64,000 nucleotides of DNA from JAHEKD01 sp965215945 (GCA_965215945.1 CBDCFC010000028.1:1-64000), one strand, 5' to 3'. Shown: positions 17,039 to 26,037, counted from the stretch's first letter. Notes: generated from the letters alone by a model not told the origin. Translations and numbers: made by a program.

Positions 17039-19213
17039 ATGGATGTTTCCCATATCTTTGAAGAATTAAACGAATCTCAGCGTGAGGCCGTCTCGGCACC
17101 GGATGGGCCATTGCTGGTATTGGCGGGTGCAGGCAGCGGCAAGACCAGAGTATTAACCTACCGAATCGCCTGGCTTGTGCAGGCACTTAACGTATCTCCT
17201 TTGTCCATCCTGGCTGTAACGTTTACCAACAAAGCCAGCCGGGAAATGCGCGGACGTATCGAACAGATCCTGGGCTTTCCGGTTGGCGGCATGTGGATGG
17301 GTACGTTTCACGGTTTATCCCATCGATTGCTGCGCTCACACTGGCAGGAAGCGGGTCTTTCACAAACCTTTGAAATTATGGATTCTGATGACCAACTGCG
17401 CCTGGTCAAGAGAGTTCTTAAAGACCTTGGCCTGGATGAAAGTTACTGGCCACCCAAGCAGGTGCAGTGGTTTATCAACTCACACAAGGAGGAAGGGGTT
17501 CGGGCAACAAATATGACGCCTTCGCACGATGGCCAACAGCGCCAACTACAAAATGTTTATCTACGCTATGAAGAATTCTGTCAGCGTCTTGGGTTGGTTG
17601 ATTTTACGGAATTATTATTACGAGCTCTGGAACTATTAAAAAATAACGATGACTTACGCACTCGTTATCAAAATCGCTTTCGCCATATTTTAATTGATGA
17701 ATTTCAGGACACTAACACGATTCAATACCAATGGCTTAAACTACTGGCTGACGCACATCAGAATATTATGGCTGTTGGCGATGACGACCAGTCAATTTAT
17801 GGTTGGCGCGGTGCCAAAGTTGAAAATATTTTACAATTCGAAAAGGATTTTTCCGGCACAAAGCTGGTTCGCCTGGAACAAAACTATCGCTCAACCTCAA
17901 CCATACTCAGCGCGGCCAATGCTGTCATTCGCCACAATGACGGCCGGCTTGGCAAGGAACTCTGGACTCAGGGCGATGAAGGTTCAAAGATCAAGCTATA
18001 CGCCGCCTATAATGAATATGACGAAGCTCGTTTTGTAATCAGCTCCATCGAACGCTGGGTTGATGAGGGTAATCGCCGCGATAGTATCGCCATACTTTAT
18101 CGTTCCAACGCACAATCACGGGTTTTTGAGGAAATATTGATCGAGCGCGGCATTCCTTATCGGGTTTATGGCGGCTTTCGCTTTTTCGAGCGCCAGGAAA
18201 TCCGCGATGCACTAGCGTACTTGCGACTGATTAACAACCGTGATTCCGATCCGTCATTTGAGCGTATTGCCAACGTGCCGACACGTGGCCTGGGTAATAA
18301 AACACTGGATACCATTCGTCTTCGGGCGCGAGATAATCAGGTTTCAATGTGGAAAGCCAGTATGGAATTATTGCAAGAACAAAAACTAGCTTCCCGGGCG
18401 GCTAATTCTTTGAATCAATTTATTTCATTGGTTGAACGGCTTGATGCCGAAACGCGGCAGATGACTCTGGCCGAATTAACCGAACACGTCGTCAAGCACT
18501 CTGGATTGATTACTCACTATCAAAAGGAAAAAGGCGAACGCGGCGTTGCCCGGGTGGAAAACCTGGAAGAGTTGGTTTCAGCCACCCGCCAATTTCACTT
18601 CAACGAGGAAGATTCTGAAACCGATCCATTGACTGAATTTTTATTACATGCTGCGTTAGAAGCCGGCGAAGGTCAGGCTGAAGAATGGGAAGATTGTGTG
18701 CAATTAATGAGTTTGCACTCAGCCAAAGGGCTAGAATTTCCTTTGGTTTTTCTGACCGGGCTTGAAGAAGGGCTTTTTCCACACCAGCGTTCGATTGATG
18801 AACCCGGACGGTTGGAAGAAGAGCGTCGACTTTGTTATGTCGGCATGACTCGAGCCATGCAGGAATTGGTCTTGAGTTACGCCAATATCCGCCGCCTGCA
18901 TGGCAAGGAAAGCTACACTCGCCCTTCCCGCTTTGTCGATGAAATCCCTGATGAATTTCTGTCAGAAATTCGCATGACAGGCAAGCGGACTAAATCTGTG
19001 GCCGTAGGCTCAACGACCAGTAGCGTAACTGCCAAGCATGGTGTTAATGGTGCTTATAAACTGGGCAGCCGGGTTCGTCACGCTAAATTTGGCGAAGGTA
19101 TTGTATTGAACCTTGAGGGTCAAGGTGAACACGCCCGGGTGCAAATCAATTTCCAGGAAGCGGGGAATAAATGGCTGGTCATTTCATTTGCCAAACTGGA
19201 ACTTGTTGCTTGA
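17039..19213 (+). CDS. uvrD: DNA helicase II
   Basis: A 724-residue superfamily 1A 3'-5' helicase for nucleotide-excision and mismatch repair. Walker A is A-G-A-G-S-G-K-T (29-36). Motif Ia is T-F-T-N-K-A, Walker B is I-L-I-D-E-F-Q-D-T (~216-224), motif III is G-D-D-D-Q-S-I-Y-G-W-R-G-A, motif IV is Q-N-Y-R-S, and motif VI is L-C-Y-V-G-M-T-R-A. N-terminal M-D-V-S and the ~720-residue length match enterobacterial UvrD closely. The C-terminal tail ends with the UvrD Tudor-like strand G-S-R-V-R-H-A-K-F-G-E-G. The GGCT gene begins in its last codons. Confidence 0.96.
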   Translation: MDVSHIFEELNESQREAVSAPDGPLLVLAGAGSGKTRVLTYRIAWLVQALNVSPLSILAVTFTNKASREMRGRIEQILGFPVGGMWMGTFHGLSHRLLRSHWQEAGLSQTFEIMDSDDQLRLVKRVLKDLGLDESYWPPKQVQWFINSHKEEGVRATNMTPSHDGQQRQLQNVYLRYEEFCQRLGLVDFTELLLRALELLKNNDDLRTRYQNRFRHILIDEFQDTNTIQYQWLKLLADAHQNIMAVGDDDQSIYGWRGAKVENILQFEKDFSGTKLVRLEQNYRSTSTILSAANAVIRHNDGRLGKELWTQGDEGSKIKLYAAYNEYDEARFVISSIERWVDEGNRRDSIAILYRSNAQSRVFEEILIERGIPYRVYGGFRFFERQEIRDALAYLRLINNRDSDPSFERIANVPTRGLGNKTLDTIRLRARDNQVSMWKASMELLQEQKLASRAANSLNQFISLVERLDAETRQMTLAELTEHVVKHSGLITHYQKEKGERGVARVENLEELVSATRQFHFNEEDSETDPLTEFLLHAALEAGEGQAEEWEDCVQLMSLHSAKGLEFPLVFLTGLEEGLFPHQRSIDEPGRLEEERRLCYVGMTRAMQELVLSYANIRRLHGKESYTRPSRFVDEIPDEFLSEIRMTGKRTKSVAVGSTTSSVTAKHGVNGAYKLGSRVRHAKFGEGIVLNLEGQGEHARVQINFQEAGNKWLVISFAKLELVA

Positions 19214-19731
19214 ACCAGGATATTTGTTACTTTGCCTTCGGCTCAAATCTAAATCATTACCGGTTGCATCAGCGAATCGGCGATTATAGAAAAGTTGGCA
19301 TCGGTTATTTAGCCGATCACAAGCTCGCCTTTAATAAACGTGGCGGAGACGACTCCGGTAAATGCACAGTGATATCCAGCCCTGAAAATAAAGTCTGGGG
19401 TGTCATTTGCCGAATCACTCGTGAACAAAAAGAACAACTGGACTATTTCGAAGGCGTGGGACATGGCTACGATGCGGTAATAAAGAAAATAGCCACATCA
19501 GGAAAAATTATTGATGCCGTGCTTTATCAGGCGCAGCTGGATGCAATGGATGATGGTCTGATGCCGTTTGATTGGTATAAGGAATTTGTTTTAACTGGTG
19601 CTAAGTATCATCGACTGCCTGACGAGCATATTAAAACGATTGATCAAGTTGTTACTATTGCAGATGCAGATTTAGCCAGGGTTGAATTAAACCGGAAAAT
19701 TTTAAGCGGAATATACTCCGAGCAATATTGA
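19210..19731 (+). CDS. Gamma-glutamylcyclotransferase-like protein
   Basis: A 173-residue GGCT-fold protein. The substrate-binding signature is Y-F-A-F-G-S-N-L-N (~6-14) and the likely catalytic Glu sits in F-E-G-V-G-H-G-Y-D. Such enzymes release 5-oxoproline from gamma-glutamyl peptides. I chose the TTG at 19210 that overlaps the uvrD stop (TTGA); the open frame extends upstream into uvrD but that part has no family similarity. Translational coupling to uvrD is likely. The stop in turn overlaps the TTG of the LuxR-type gene. Confidence 0.8.
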   Translation: MNQDICYFAFGSNLNHYRLHQRIGDYRKVGIGYLADHKLAFNKRGGDDSGKCTVISSPENKVWGVICRITREQKEQLDYFEGVGHGYDAVIKKIATSGKIIDAVLYQAQLDAMDDGLMPFDWYKEFVLTGAKYHRLPDEHIKTIDQVVTIADADLARVELNRKILSGIYSEQY

Positions 19732-20300
19732 CAGCCTCAAATCCATGTGAAAATTATATAATTCATTATCAATCTAAATTGGGGAAAATCAATTTGTTCA
19801 AAATTGAAAACGACTTAACTATACAAAGCAGCATGCTCATTAAATACGGTTTAATAATCGTAATTGGCTTGTTTTTTGCATTTGATTTTTTCACCGATAT
19901 GTCTAGAGCATCGGACCAGTTGACGACTTATATAGAGGGATTAGCCTTTTTACTTGTTGTGTTGTTATTAATTTGGCAACTACGTGAAAATATGTATATG
20001 AATCAACAGCTTAATGTCATCAGAGATGAAAATAATAAGCTTTCTGAGGATCTCAACAACCAAATAGAAACGGAATTTTGCGATTGGAAATTGACACCTT
20101 CTGAAAAGGAAATTGCCTGGCTGATAATAAAAGGATTTTTAATCAAAGAGATTGCTTATTCCCGCTCAGTTTCTGAAAAGACCATTCATGCCCAACTTAC
20201 CTCGATCTATCGAAAGTCCGGCGTCAAAAATCGATCTGAATTTGTGACGCTTTTTCTGCAGCGCATGTTTGACGACAATACAGCCAATGACAAGCACTAG
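19728..20300 (+). CDS. Membrane-tethered LuxR-type HTH regulator
   Basis: Up to 190 residues: two predicted transmembrane helices (about 37-53 and 68-84), a short coiled linker, then a C-terminal LuxR/GerE helix-turn-helix (L-T-P-S-E-K-E-I-A-W-L-I-I-K-G-F, then V-S-E-K-T-I-H-A-Q-L). There is no receiver or autoinducer domain. The TTG at 19728 overlaps the previous stop; an ATG at 19833 (M-L-I-K-Y-G) would give a more typical ~155-residue member. It probably binds DNA from the inner membrane in response to a membrane or envelope signal. The adjacent glycosyltransferase is a possible target; this is inference. Confidence 0.78.
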   Translation: MTASNPCENYIIHYQSKLGKINLFKIENDLTIQSSMLIKYGLIIVIGLFFAFDFFTDMSRASDQLTTYIEGLAFLLVVLLLIWQLRENMYMNQQLNVIRDENNKLSEDLNNQIETEFCDWKLTPSEKEIAWLIIKGFLIKEIAYSRSVSEKTIHAQLTSIYRKSGVKNRSEFVTLFLQRMFDDNTANDKH

Positions 20301-20405
20301 ATTGTTACAGTTTTAACTTATCAGAGATTTCTCTTATATCTTTCAGAGTAAATCCGCAAAGAATTTATATTATTCCCCAATAGTTCTGTTCTGAAAAAAC
20401 AACAT

Positions 20406-20443
20406 ACTACTGAGCTGACTTAAATCAGTTACAGCTTAGTAGT
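20406..20443 (+). promoter_or_regulatory. Hairpin covering the glycosyltransferase start codon
   Basis: ACTACTGAGCTG (20406-20417) and CAGCTTAGTAGT (20432-20443) form an 11-of-12 inverted repeat with a 14-base loop. The right arm includes the first two bases of the GTG start (20442) and the place where a ribosome site should be. In RNA this would hide the start; in DNA it could be an operator. No other ribosome site is visible. Confidence 0.5.
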
Positions 20444-21593
20444 GAAGATATTACAACTTATAACCCGTGATAATAATCGTAGTGGCAGCGGCGTTCAGAT
20501 GATGCAATTAAGTATCGAATTGGCCAGACTGGGGCACGAGGTAACGACTATCTATAAAGCGAACCCTGACAGAGATGAAGATTTTTTACCCTATCAGAGT
20601 TCCAGGGTTAATTTAAAACGTCTTAATCTTAAACGAACCGATTTCAAGGCTGATAGCCTGACGGATATTTTAAAAATACGCTCCGAAATAAAAAATGGTC
20701 AATTTGATGTGATTCATAGTCACAGTAATGCCGTTGATCATGCATTTTTAGGATCACTGGGGTTTAACATACCGATTATTGCAAATCGGGGAATGTGTTC
20801 ACCACTTAAGTGGAAGAATGCACTGAAATACAAATCTAATAAAATTTCACAGATTATTGCCGTCTCTGAAAACGTTAAACAAGTAATGCATGAAACAGGA
20901 GGGGTACCTAAAGATAAGATTTCTGTGATATATGGCAGTGTTGATGTTAATCGCTTTCATCCTAATATAAAACCGATCAAAACTAGATCTCAACTTGGTA
21001 TAGATGAGGATGCGTTTATTATTGGCTACACAGGCTCAATTGGAGGACGAAAAGGTATTGATTATTTTATTGATGCTTTTAGAGGCTTGGTAAAAAATAA
21101 TCCTAAAGTGTCTCTTTTACTAGTTGGAATTACTAATCAACAGATCAAACAACACAACATTATCATTGAACCGGAATTAAGACCTCGTATCAAGTGCGTC
21201 GGTTTTCAACATCATCCGGAAAAACACATGGCTTTATTCGATTTGTTTGTTTTCCCCGGAACAAAAAGTGAAGGATTGACTGGTGCTATACGAGAAGCTG
21301 CAGCCATGAAAATCCCTGTAGTGACAACAGATGTGGGCGGCAATAAAGAACTCATAAAAAATTATGAATCCGGCATAGTTGTTACTCCAAAAAGTAGCAC
21401 GGCTTTATATCAGGCCATGCTCGCATCGATTAAAAATTATGACCATGCCAAACAAATGGCACAACGCGCCTCTCAGTTTGTAAATAAGAATATGACTTTG
21501 CAGGCCCGAACGCAAAATGTCTTGGCAGTTTATAAACGTTTTATTAAAGATTCCAAATCCCAACAAGCTCGCTTGTCAACGTCAAATTTATAA
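20442..21593 (+). CDS. Group 1 (GT4) glycosyltransferase
   Basis: A 383-residue GT-B enzyme. The N-terminal domain starts M-K-I-L-Q-L-I-T-R-D with the acceptor loop G-S-G-V-Q-M-M-Q. The C-terminal domain has G-Y-T-G-S-I-G-G-R-K-G-I-D-Y-F-I and the EX7E nucleotide-sugar motif S-E-G-L-T-G-A-I-R-E. It should transfer a hexose from a nucleotide sugar to a lipid or saccharide at the cytoplasmic face of the membrane. No other polysaccharide genes adjoin, so the product is unknown; core LPS modification is one possibility. The GTG start lies in a hairpin arm. Confidence 0.87.
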   Translation: MKILQLITRDNNRSGSGVQMMQLSIELARLGHEVTTIYKANPDRDEDFLPYQSSRVNLKRLNLKRTDFKADSLTDILKIRSEIKNGQFDVIHSHSNAVDHAFLGSLGFNIPIIANRGMCSPLKWKNALKYKSNKISQIIAVSENVKQVMHETGGVPKDKISVIYGSVDVNRFHPNIKPIKTRSQLGIDEDAFIIGYTGSIGGRKGIDYFIDAFRGLVKNNPKVSLLLVGITNQQIKQHNIIIEPELRPRIKCVGFQHHPEKHMALFDLFVFPGTKSEGLTGAIREAAAMKIPVVTTDVGGNKELIKNYESGIVVTPKSSTALYQAMLASIKNYDHAKQMAQRASQFVNKNMTLQARTQNVLAVYKRFIKDSKSQQARLSTSNL

Positions 21594-21688
21594 TAATCCC
21601 AGTGTTTCCTTTGATTTTTGGCGATCTACCTTAAGTTAAGTGTTGAACTTAATCGAAAAACCTTAAGTGGTGTCTCTCCTCAGTAGAT

Positions 21689-22099
21689 TTATTCGTAACA
21701 GCGCCAGGAACGTGCCTTGATATTTCCCTCACGATCGAAAACCCAGCGCGAACCTTTCGTAAACTTTGTAGTTGGTTCTTTTTTGTCATCAGATTTAACT
21801 CTTTTAGCCAACCATTGTGCACTTAGCTTAGTGTCTTCCTGGCAGTCTTTTTCTGCAAAGACTTCACAGTATTGGAACCCTTTTACGGCAATTCGATGCA
21901 GGCGGCTTTTTTTAAGCATATTATGGCAACCTGGTAAATGAGTGTCCTTGACTAATGTAAAAGATATCTGTTGAGCCTTGTTGTTAAGACGATAGAACCA
22001 GATATTATTGTCGCTACTAGAAATACTTGGTTTACTACTCCCCGTTGAGGCACAGGCCGATAAAAAAGTGATTAGTAGTACAGCAAGAAAAATACGCAC
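21689..22099 (-). CDS. Putative lipoprotein of unknown function
   Basis: A 136-residue exported protein with a classic lipoprotein signal: hydrophobic F-L-A-V-L-L-I-T-F and lipobox L-S-A-C at residues ~13-16. The mature part is Ser-rich at first, then has several cysteines (G-C-H-N, Y-C-E-V, K-D-C-Q, W-R-C-Y) that could form disulfides in the periplasm. It ends with F-D-R-E-G-N-I-K-A-R-S-W-R-C. I do not recognise the family. It lies downstream of gloA on the same strand, 67 bases away. Confidence 0.7.
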   Translation of the reverse strand: MRIFLAVLLITFLSACASTGSSKPSISSSDNNIWFYRLNNKAQQISFTLVKDTHLPGCHNMLKKSRLHRIAVKGFQYCEVFAEKDCQEDTKLSAQWLAKRVKSDDKKEPTTKFTKGSRWVFDREGNIKARSWRCYE

Positions 22100-22166
22100 T
22101 GTTAGCAGACCCGATTGTTGAACGAAAAGCTAGTTTACAACACTTTAAATGAACACTTCCTTTAAG

Positions 22167-22595
22167 CTACTGATCTTTCGAGATCGGTTCGTTCAATTCG
22201 ATCGGGTATCCATCCGGGTCTTTGATAAATGCCAGAATTCGAGTGCCGTGCTTCATGGGTGACGGCTCCTTAGTGAATTCAACACCTTCGGATTTCAAAT
22301 ATTCGCTGGTGGCGTAAACATCTGACACTTTTAATGCCAAATGTCCCCAACCATTGCCTCGATCATAATCATCTTCTTGATCCCAGTTATGAGTTAGCTC
22401 TAAGGTCGGGCCATCGTCTTCACCCTGATAACCAATAAAGGTATTGGTAAACTTGCCTTCCGGGTAATTGTTTTGACGCAATATTTTCATTCCCAGGATA
22501 CGAGTATAAAAGTCCAGTGATTTATCCAAATCTTTTACTCTTAGCATGGTGTGGTCGATTCGAAAATCGGGTTTTGAAGTATTTTCTACTGACAT
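22167..22595 (-). CDS. gloA: Lactoylglutathione lyase (glyoxalase I)
   Basis: A 142-residue VOC-fold metalloenzyme that turns the methylglyoxal-glutathione hemithioacetal into S-lactoylglutathione. Metal ligands are visible: His15 (I-D-H-T-M-L-R-V), Glu in L-E-L-T-H-N-W, His in G-W-G-H-L-A-L-K-V, and Glu in Y-P-I-E-L-N-E. G-K-F-T-N-T-F-I-G-Y is characteristic of GloA. It starts 16 bases after the Rieske oxygenase stop, so the two are probably cotranscribed, which is an unusual pairing. Confidence 0.92.
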   Translation of the reverse strand: MSVENTSKPDFRIDHTMLRVKDLDKSLDFYTRILGMKILRQNNYPEGKFTNTFIGYQGEDDGPTLELTHNWDQEDDYDRGNGWGHLALKVSDVYATSEYLKSEGVEFTKEPSPMKHGTRILAFIKDPDGYPIELNEPISKDQ

Positions 22596-22611
22596 AACAA
22601 AACTCTTTTAC

Positions 22612-23727
22612 TTAAATGTTTATTGTAGCGTTTAAGGCTAATTCCTGAAAACGCCTGACGCTGTCTTCCCAATGCGGTGACAACAAACCACCCTGTTCGG
22701 CGATGGTAGATGCTCGGCCTTGTTGCAGACGCTCGCACATCTCATGATCCTCTTTGTGGACATCATACCAAAGGGTTTTCAAGCTGTTAATTTCTTCACC
22801 ACTACGAGGTTGACCATCAGTAATATAAATCACCCGCTTCTGCCAAGTTCGATCAACACTCACTGGAATATCCAGATGAACACCCATTTGATCGGGGAAA
22901 TATCGCCCAAAAACAAAATTCGGAAATAGAGTTAAATACAGTGAACTAACCGCCAAAGTATTTTCTTTAGATTGCTCCGCAGGTTCATCTATATCAACTG
23001 CACTGCCCAAACAATGTTTATCGATCACTGTGTAATGATCTTTCAGTGGTTGATCGGTTGTGGACGCATGCACAAATTGAACATGATAGGGTTCAATAAA
23101 ATTCTCCAACAATAACTTCCAGTTGCAATGAACTTCTCCGAATTCAACCATTGCAACCGGTTTGGCCTGGTCGAAATCTACATCGCCAAGGCGCATTTTC
23201 AGCGGCCGAATATGATCTGCAAAGCTTGTCGGATTGTCACTGAGATTAATAAAAATCCAGTCAAACCAGACTCCACACTCGATCTCAACTAAGGAGTGCT
23301 GAGAAGGATCAAAACCGTCTGGAGTATGTTTTTCGCTGCCAGCAAAAAAAGGCGTTGATTTTAGTTCTCCATTCAAACCGTATACCCAGGAGTGATAAGG
23401 ACAGCGAATTCGAGGGCCGACATTGCAATTTTGATCAATCAACTTCAGACAGCGATGACGGCAGACATTATGAAAAGCTTTGACTTGACCATCGGTTGCA
23501 CGAATCAAAAATATCGGTCGCCCTGCAACCTCAAGCGGCATCACATCTCCGGGGTACTTTAACTCATGGACAAAACCCACAAATACCCAGGAATTTGAAA
23601 ATAAGGTTTGCCGCTCCTGTTGCCAATAATCCTCACTGGTATAAGCATACGAAGGTAACCCACTGGCAACAGGTGATGTTGAGGAAAACTGCTCGGTAAT
23701 CTTGTCCATGGCTTGTTGTGGAATCAT
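22612..23727 (-). CDS. Rieske-type aromatic/quaternary-amine oxygenase alpha subunit
   Basis: A 371-residue oxygenase subunit. The Rieske [2Fe-2S] ligands are Cys89-x-His91 and Cys109-x2-His112. The mononuclear iron site is E-N-F-I-E-P-Y-H-V-Q-F-V-H (Glu212, His215, His220) with an Asp later in H-W-E-D-S-V. Overall it resembles the choline monooxygenase, glycine-betaine and stachydrine demethylase branch more than classic arene dioxygenases. No reductase gene is nearby, so electrons must come from elsewhere. It is divergent from a LysR gene, the likely regulator, and followed by gloA. Substrate assignment is inference. Confidence 0.86.
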   Translation of the reverse strand: MIPQQAMDKITEQFSSTSPVASGLPSYAYTSEDYWQQERQTLFSNSWVFVGFVHELKYPGDVMPLEVAGRPIFLIRATDGQVKAFHNVCRHRCLKLIDQNCNVGPRIRCPYHSWVYGLNGELKSTPFFAGSEKHTPDGFDPSQHSLVEIECGVWFDWIFINLSDNPTSFADHIRPLKMRLGDVDFDQAKPVAMVEFGEVHCNWKLLLENFIEPYHVQFVHASTTDQPLKDHYTVIDKHCLGSAVDIDEPAEQSKENTLAVSSLYLTLFPNFVFGRYFPDQMGVHLDIPVSVDRTWQKRVIYITDGQPRSGEEINSLKTLWYDVHKEDHEMCERLQQGRASTIAEQGGLLSPHWEDSVRRFQELALNATINI

Positions 23728-23774
23728 GGTTCAATCCTCACAAGGTCTTTCGAATGTTCAACTAAAATCACTAA

Positions 23775-23793
23775 TTATTACCACAAGTAATAA
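23775..23793. promoter_or_regulatory. Candidate LysR operator between divergent genes
   Basis: TTATTAC (23775-23781) and GTAATAA (23787-23793) are perfect inverted arms separated by five bases. The site lies midway between the Rieske oxygenase and LysR start codons. Such a palindrome in a divergent LysR promoter is a typical regulator site, but no footprint or second copy supports it here. Confidence 0.4.
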
Positions 23794-23887
23794 CTGCATA
23801 ACGTTGAAAATGAATAAATAACAGGCAATTCTTCTAACGACAAATGATAAAATGTTTTAAATTATTGAATTTATTTCAACTATTAGG

Positions 23888-24786
23888 ATGAATTCGAATC
23901 GGCTACCCTCATTAAAGGCATTACGTGGCTTCGAAGTTGTATCGCGTCACATGCACATGAACCAAGCTGCAGAGGAATTGTCAGTCACACCATCGGCAAT
24001 CAGCCATTTGATTCGCAGTCTTGAACAAGATCTCGGCGTGAAACTGATAGAAAAATCCGGCCGCAATATTGTACTGACAGAAACCGGCAAGCAACTCGCA
24101 CCTCGAGTTCAAAATACATTTCGTTCCCTAAAACAAGCTATTGGTGACATCCGTGAGCAAACCAACTCAAACATCTTGACGGTTAGTTTAAGACCCTATT
24201 TTGCGGTTAAATGGTTATCGCCACGTTTAAGCCGATTTTGGAATCGATTCCCGGAAATTGAATTACGACTGATTCATACCACCCAGGCAGTTGACTTTGT
24301 AGCTGATCGCTTAGATCTGGCCATTGAATGGTCAACCGGCAACCATCAAGGAGCGAAACAGTCATTGCTCATCCCCGGCGAGTTAACTCCGGTTTTCAGT
24401 CCAAACATGGCCGGTTCAGAAAAAATAAAAACAGCCAAAGATTTGACCAACTACACCCTTGCTAAGGGAAACCGATCACGACAGCTGGAAAGATTGGTTT
24501 GAATTTGTTGGAGAAAACTACACAAAGCCTAAGCATACGCTATACATTGACGATAGTAATGTCCGCTATCAAACGGCCCTTGATGGTCAGGGAATCGAAT
24601 TAAGTTGTCGATCTTTAATTAAACAAGACGTGGCCGCAGGAAGACTATTAAGCCCGTTCGAACAGTCAATAAATAATTTTTCTTTACTTTCTAGTTGAAC
24701 CGACCGACAGAAAACCAAGCGAGTCCGCACGCAAATTCACTGAATGGCTAATTGAAGAAGCCGCCATCAGCCCGAATATTTCATGA
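23888..24786 (+). pseudogene. LysR-family regulator (GcvA-like), two frame breaks
   Basis: The first ~190 codons encode the N-terminal winged helix (L-K-A-L-R-G-F-E-V-V, E-L-S-V-T-P-S-A-I-S-H-L-I-R) and part of the effector domain. Removing one C at 24456-24458 joins N-Y-T-L to L-R-E-T-D-H-D-S-W. Removing one T from the run at 24677-24681 joins S-I-N-N to F-L-Y-F-L-V-E-P-T-D-R-K-P. Repaired, the product is about 299 residues with an ordinary C-terminus (F-T-E-W-L-I-E-E-A). It is divergent from the Rieske oxygenase gene and probably controls it. Two independent one-base breaks suggest decay or poor consensus. Confidence 0.8.
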
Positions 24787-24832
24787 ATCTTTGAGAATCA
24801 GGGTCAATCCGACTAAACAGTTCAGGCTAAAC

Positions 24833-25178
24833 TTACCAGTTACCGATAGTCCACTCAGGCACCACCACATCACTGTCTATGCCGGTATCAGAATTATTAA
24901 TGTTGCCATCTCCGTCTTGATCCGAGAGGATATATGCAGGCGTATCCTCGGGTGCAACCTCCACTTTGTAAGTAACACCCTGGTTCTGATATTCCCTGAC
25001 CGTGGTCGAGCCCGCTTGGCGCACCTTGATCGAAGATTGAAACTGGTCATTGGGTACTTCTTGAGCGGAGGTGTTTGAATCCGTTTCAGTAGTTTCCACC
25101 GGTTCATTGGATTGCGCATGGGTAACTTGCAAACACAGCGCAGTAGCGGCAAATAACAATGCAGATATTTTTTTTCAT
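24833..25178 (-). pseudogene. DUF2782-family periplasmic protein, frame broken at an A8 tract
   Basis: From codon ~10 onward the frame encodes an exported protein with a C-terminal DUF2782 region (I-K-V-R-Q-A-G ... V-V-P-E-W-T-I-G-N-W). An ATG at 25178-25176 overlaps the LOG gene stop (ATGA) but is followed by eight A (25168-25175), which puts it out of frame. With seven A it reads M-K-K-I-S-A-L-L-F-A-A-T-A, a perfect signal peptide. The mature part has a Ca2+-binding-like loop D-Q-D-G-D-G-N-I-N-N. This family often neighbours polA, which lies 2.2 kb away here. A sequencing indel or slippage control are both possible. Confidence 0.75.
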
Positions 25179-25924
25179 AAGTTCAGCAATATCTCTTCTT
25201 CAGCGGCTGATTTTTCAAAGCCTTTTTGTTCATAATAATTGAATATTTCATCAACAATTTGTTGCGGATCGTCAATGATACTGAATAAATCAAGGTCAGA
25301 TTGACTAATTGTGCCTTGCTCAACCAAGGTATCTTTAAACCATCCGACTAACCCTTCCCAAAAGGGCCGGTGCACAAGTATAACAGGAATTCGGCGGCTT
25401 TTACCCGTCTGAATTAAGGTTAAAATCTCTGCCAGCTCATCTAGTGTGCCAAAGCCGCCCGGCATCACAACATAGGCGCAGGCATGTTTGACAAACATCA
25501 CTTTTCTGGCAAAAAAGTGCTTGAATGTCAGGCTGATATCCTGAAATCCATTGCCGCCTTGTTCATGTGGCAGAAGAATATTCAACCCTACACTGGGTGA
25601 TTTCCCCGCAAACGCCCCTTTATTAGCCGCTTCCATGATACCGGGACCGCCACCACTGACTACCGCGAACCCGGAATTCGATAATTTGAGCGCGATTTCT
25701 TCGGTTAGTTTGTAATAGGGATGATCTTCAGGTGTTCGAGTTGAACCAAAAATACTGACGGAGGGATGAATTTTCGTCAGCTTTTCAAAACCCTCGACGA
25801 ACTCCGCCATAATCTGAAATATTTTCCAGGACTCGCGAGACAACAGATGAGAAGGCGTGTGATAAGAGTTATATTTTTGGACTACTTTGTTTTTATCTTG
25901 CATAGGCTGCACTGACCTGATCAA
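25175..25924 (-). CDS. LOG-family (TIGR00730) nucleotide 5'-monophosphate nucleosidase
   Basis: A Rossmann-fold protein of about 242-249 residues of the LONELY GUY family. The signature P-G-G-F-G-T-L-D-E (~157-165) with the earlier V-V-S-G-G-G-P-G-I-M-E-A-A-N-K-G is complete. Enzymes of this type release ribose 5-phosphate from nucleotide monophosphates or cytokinin nucleotides. The likely start is the ATG at 25903 (M-Q-D-K-N-K-V-V); an upstream TTG at 25924 is in frame. The TGA overlaps the DUF2782 ATG, so the two are coupled. It is divergent from the EamA gene. Confidence 0.85.
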   Translation of the reverse strand: MIRSVQPMQDKNKVVQKYNSYHTPSHLLSRESWKIFQIMAEFVEGFEKLTKIHPSVSIFGSTRTPEDHPYYKLTEEIALKLSNSGFAVVSGGGPGIMEAANKGAFAGKSPSVGLNILLPHEQGGNGFQDISLTFKHFFARKVMFVKHACAYVVMPGGFGTLDELAEILTLIQTGKSRRIPVILVHRPFWEGLVGWFKDTLVEQGTISQSDLDLFSIIDDPQQIVDEIFNYYEQKGFEKSAAEEEILLNL

Positions 25925-26037
25925 AAGAGAGCTATTCTCCCATAACTTGTGTTGCGGCTAAAGATAGATAAATTCATAGCACAGATACGACTACTTATGA
26001 GACACTCGCGAGAGTGTTAACTTCCAATAAGACAACC

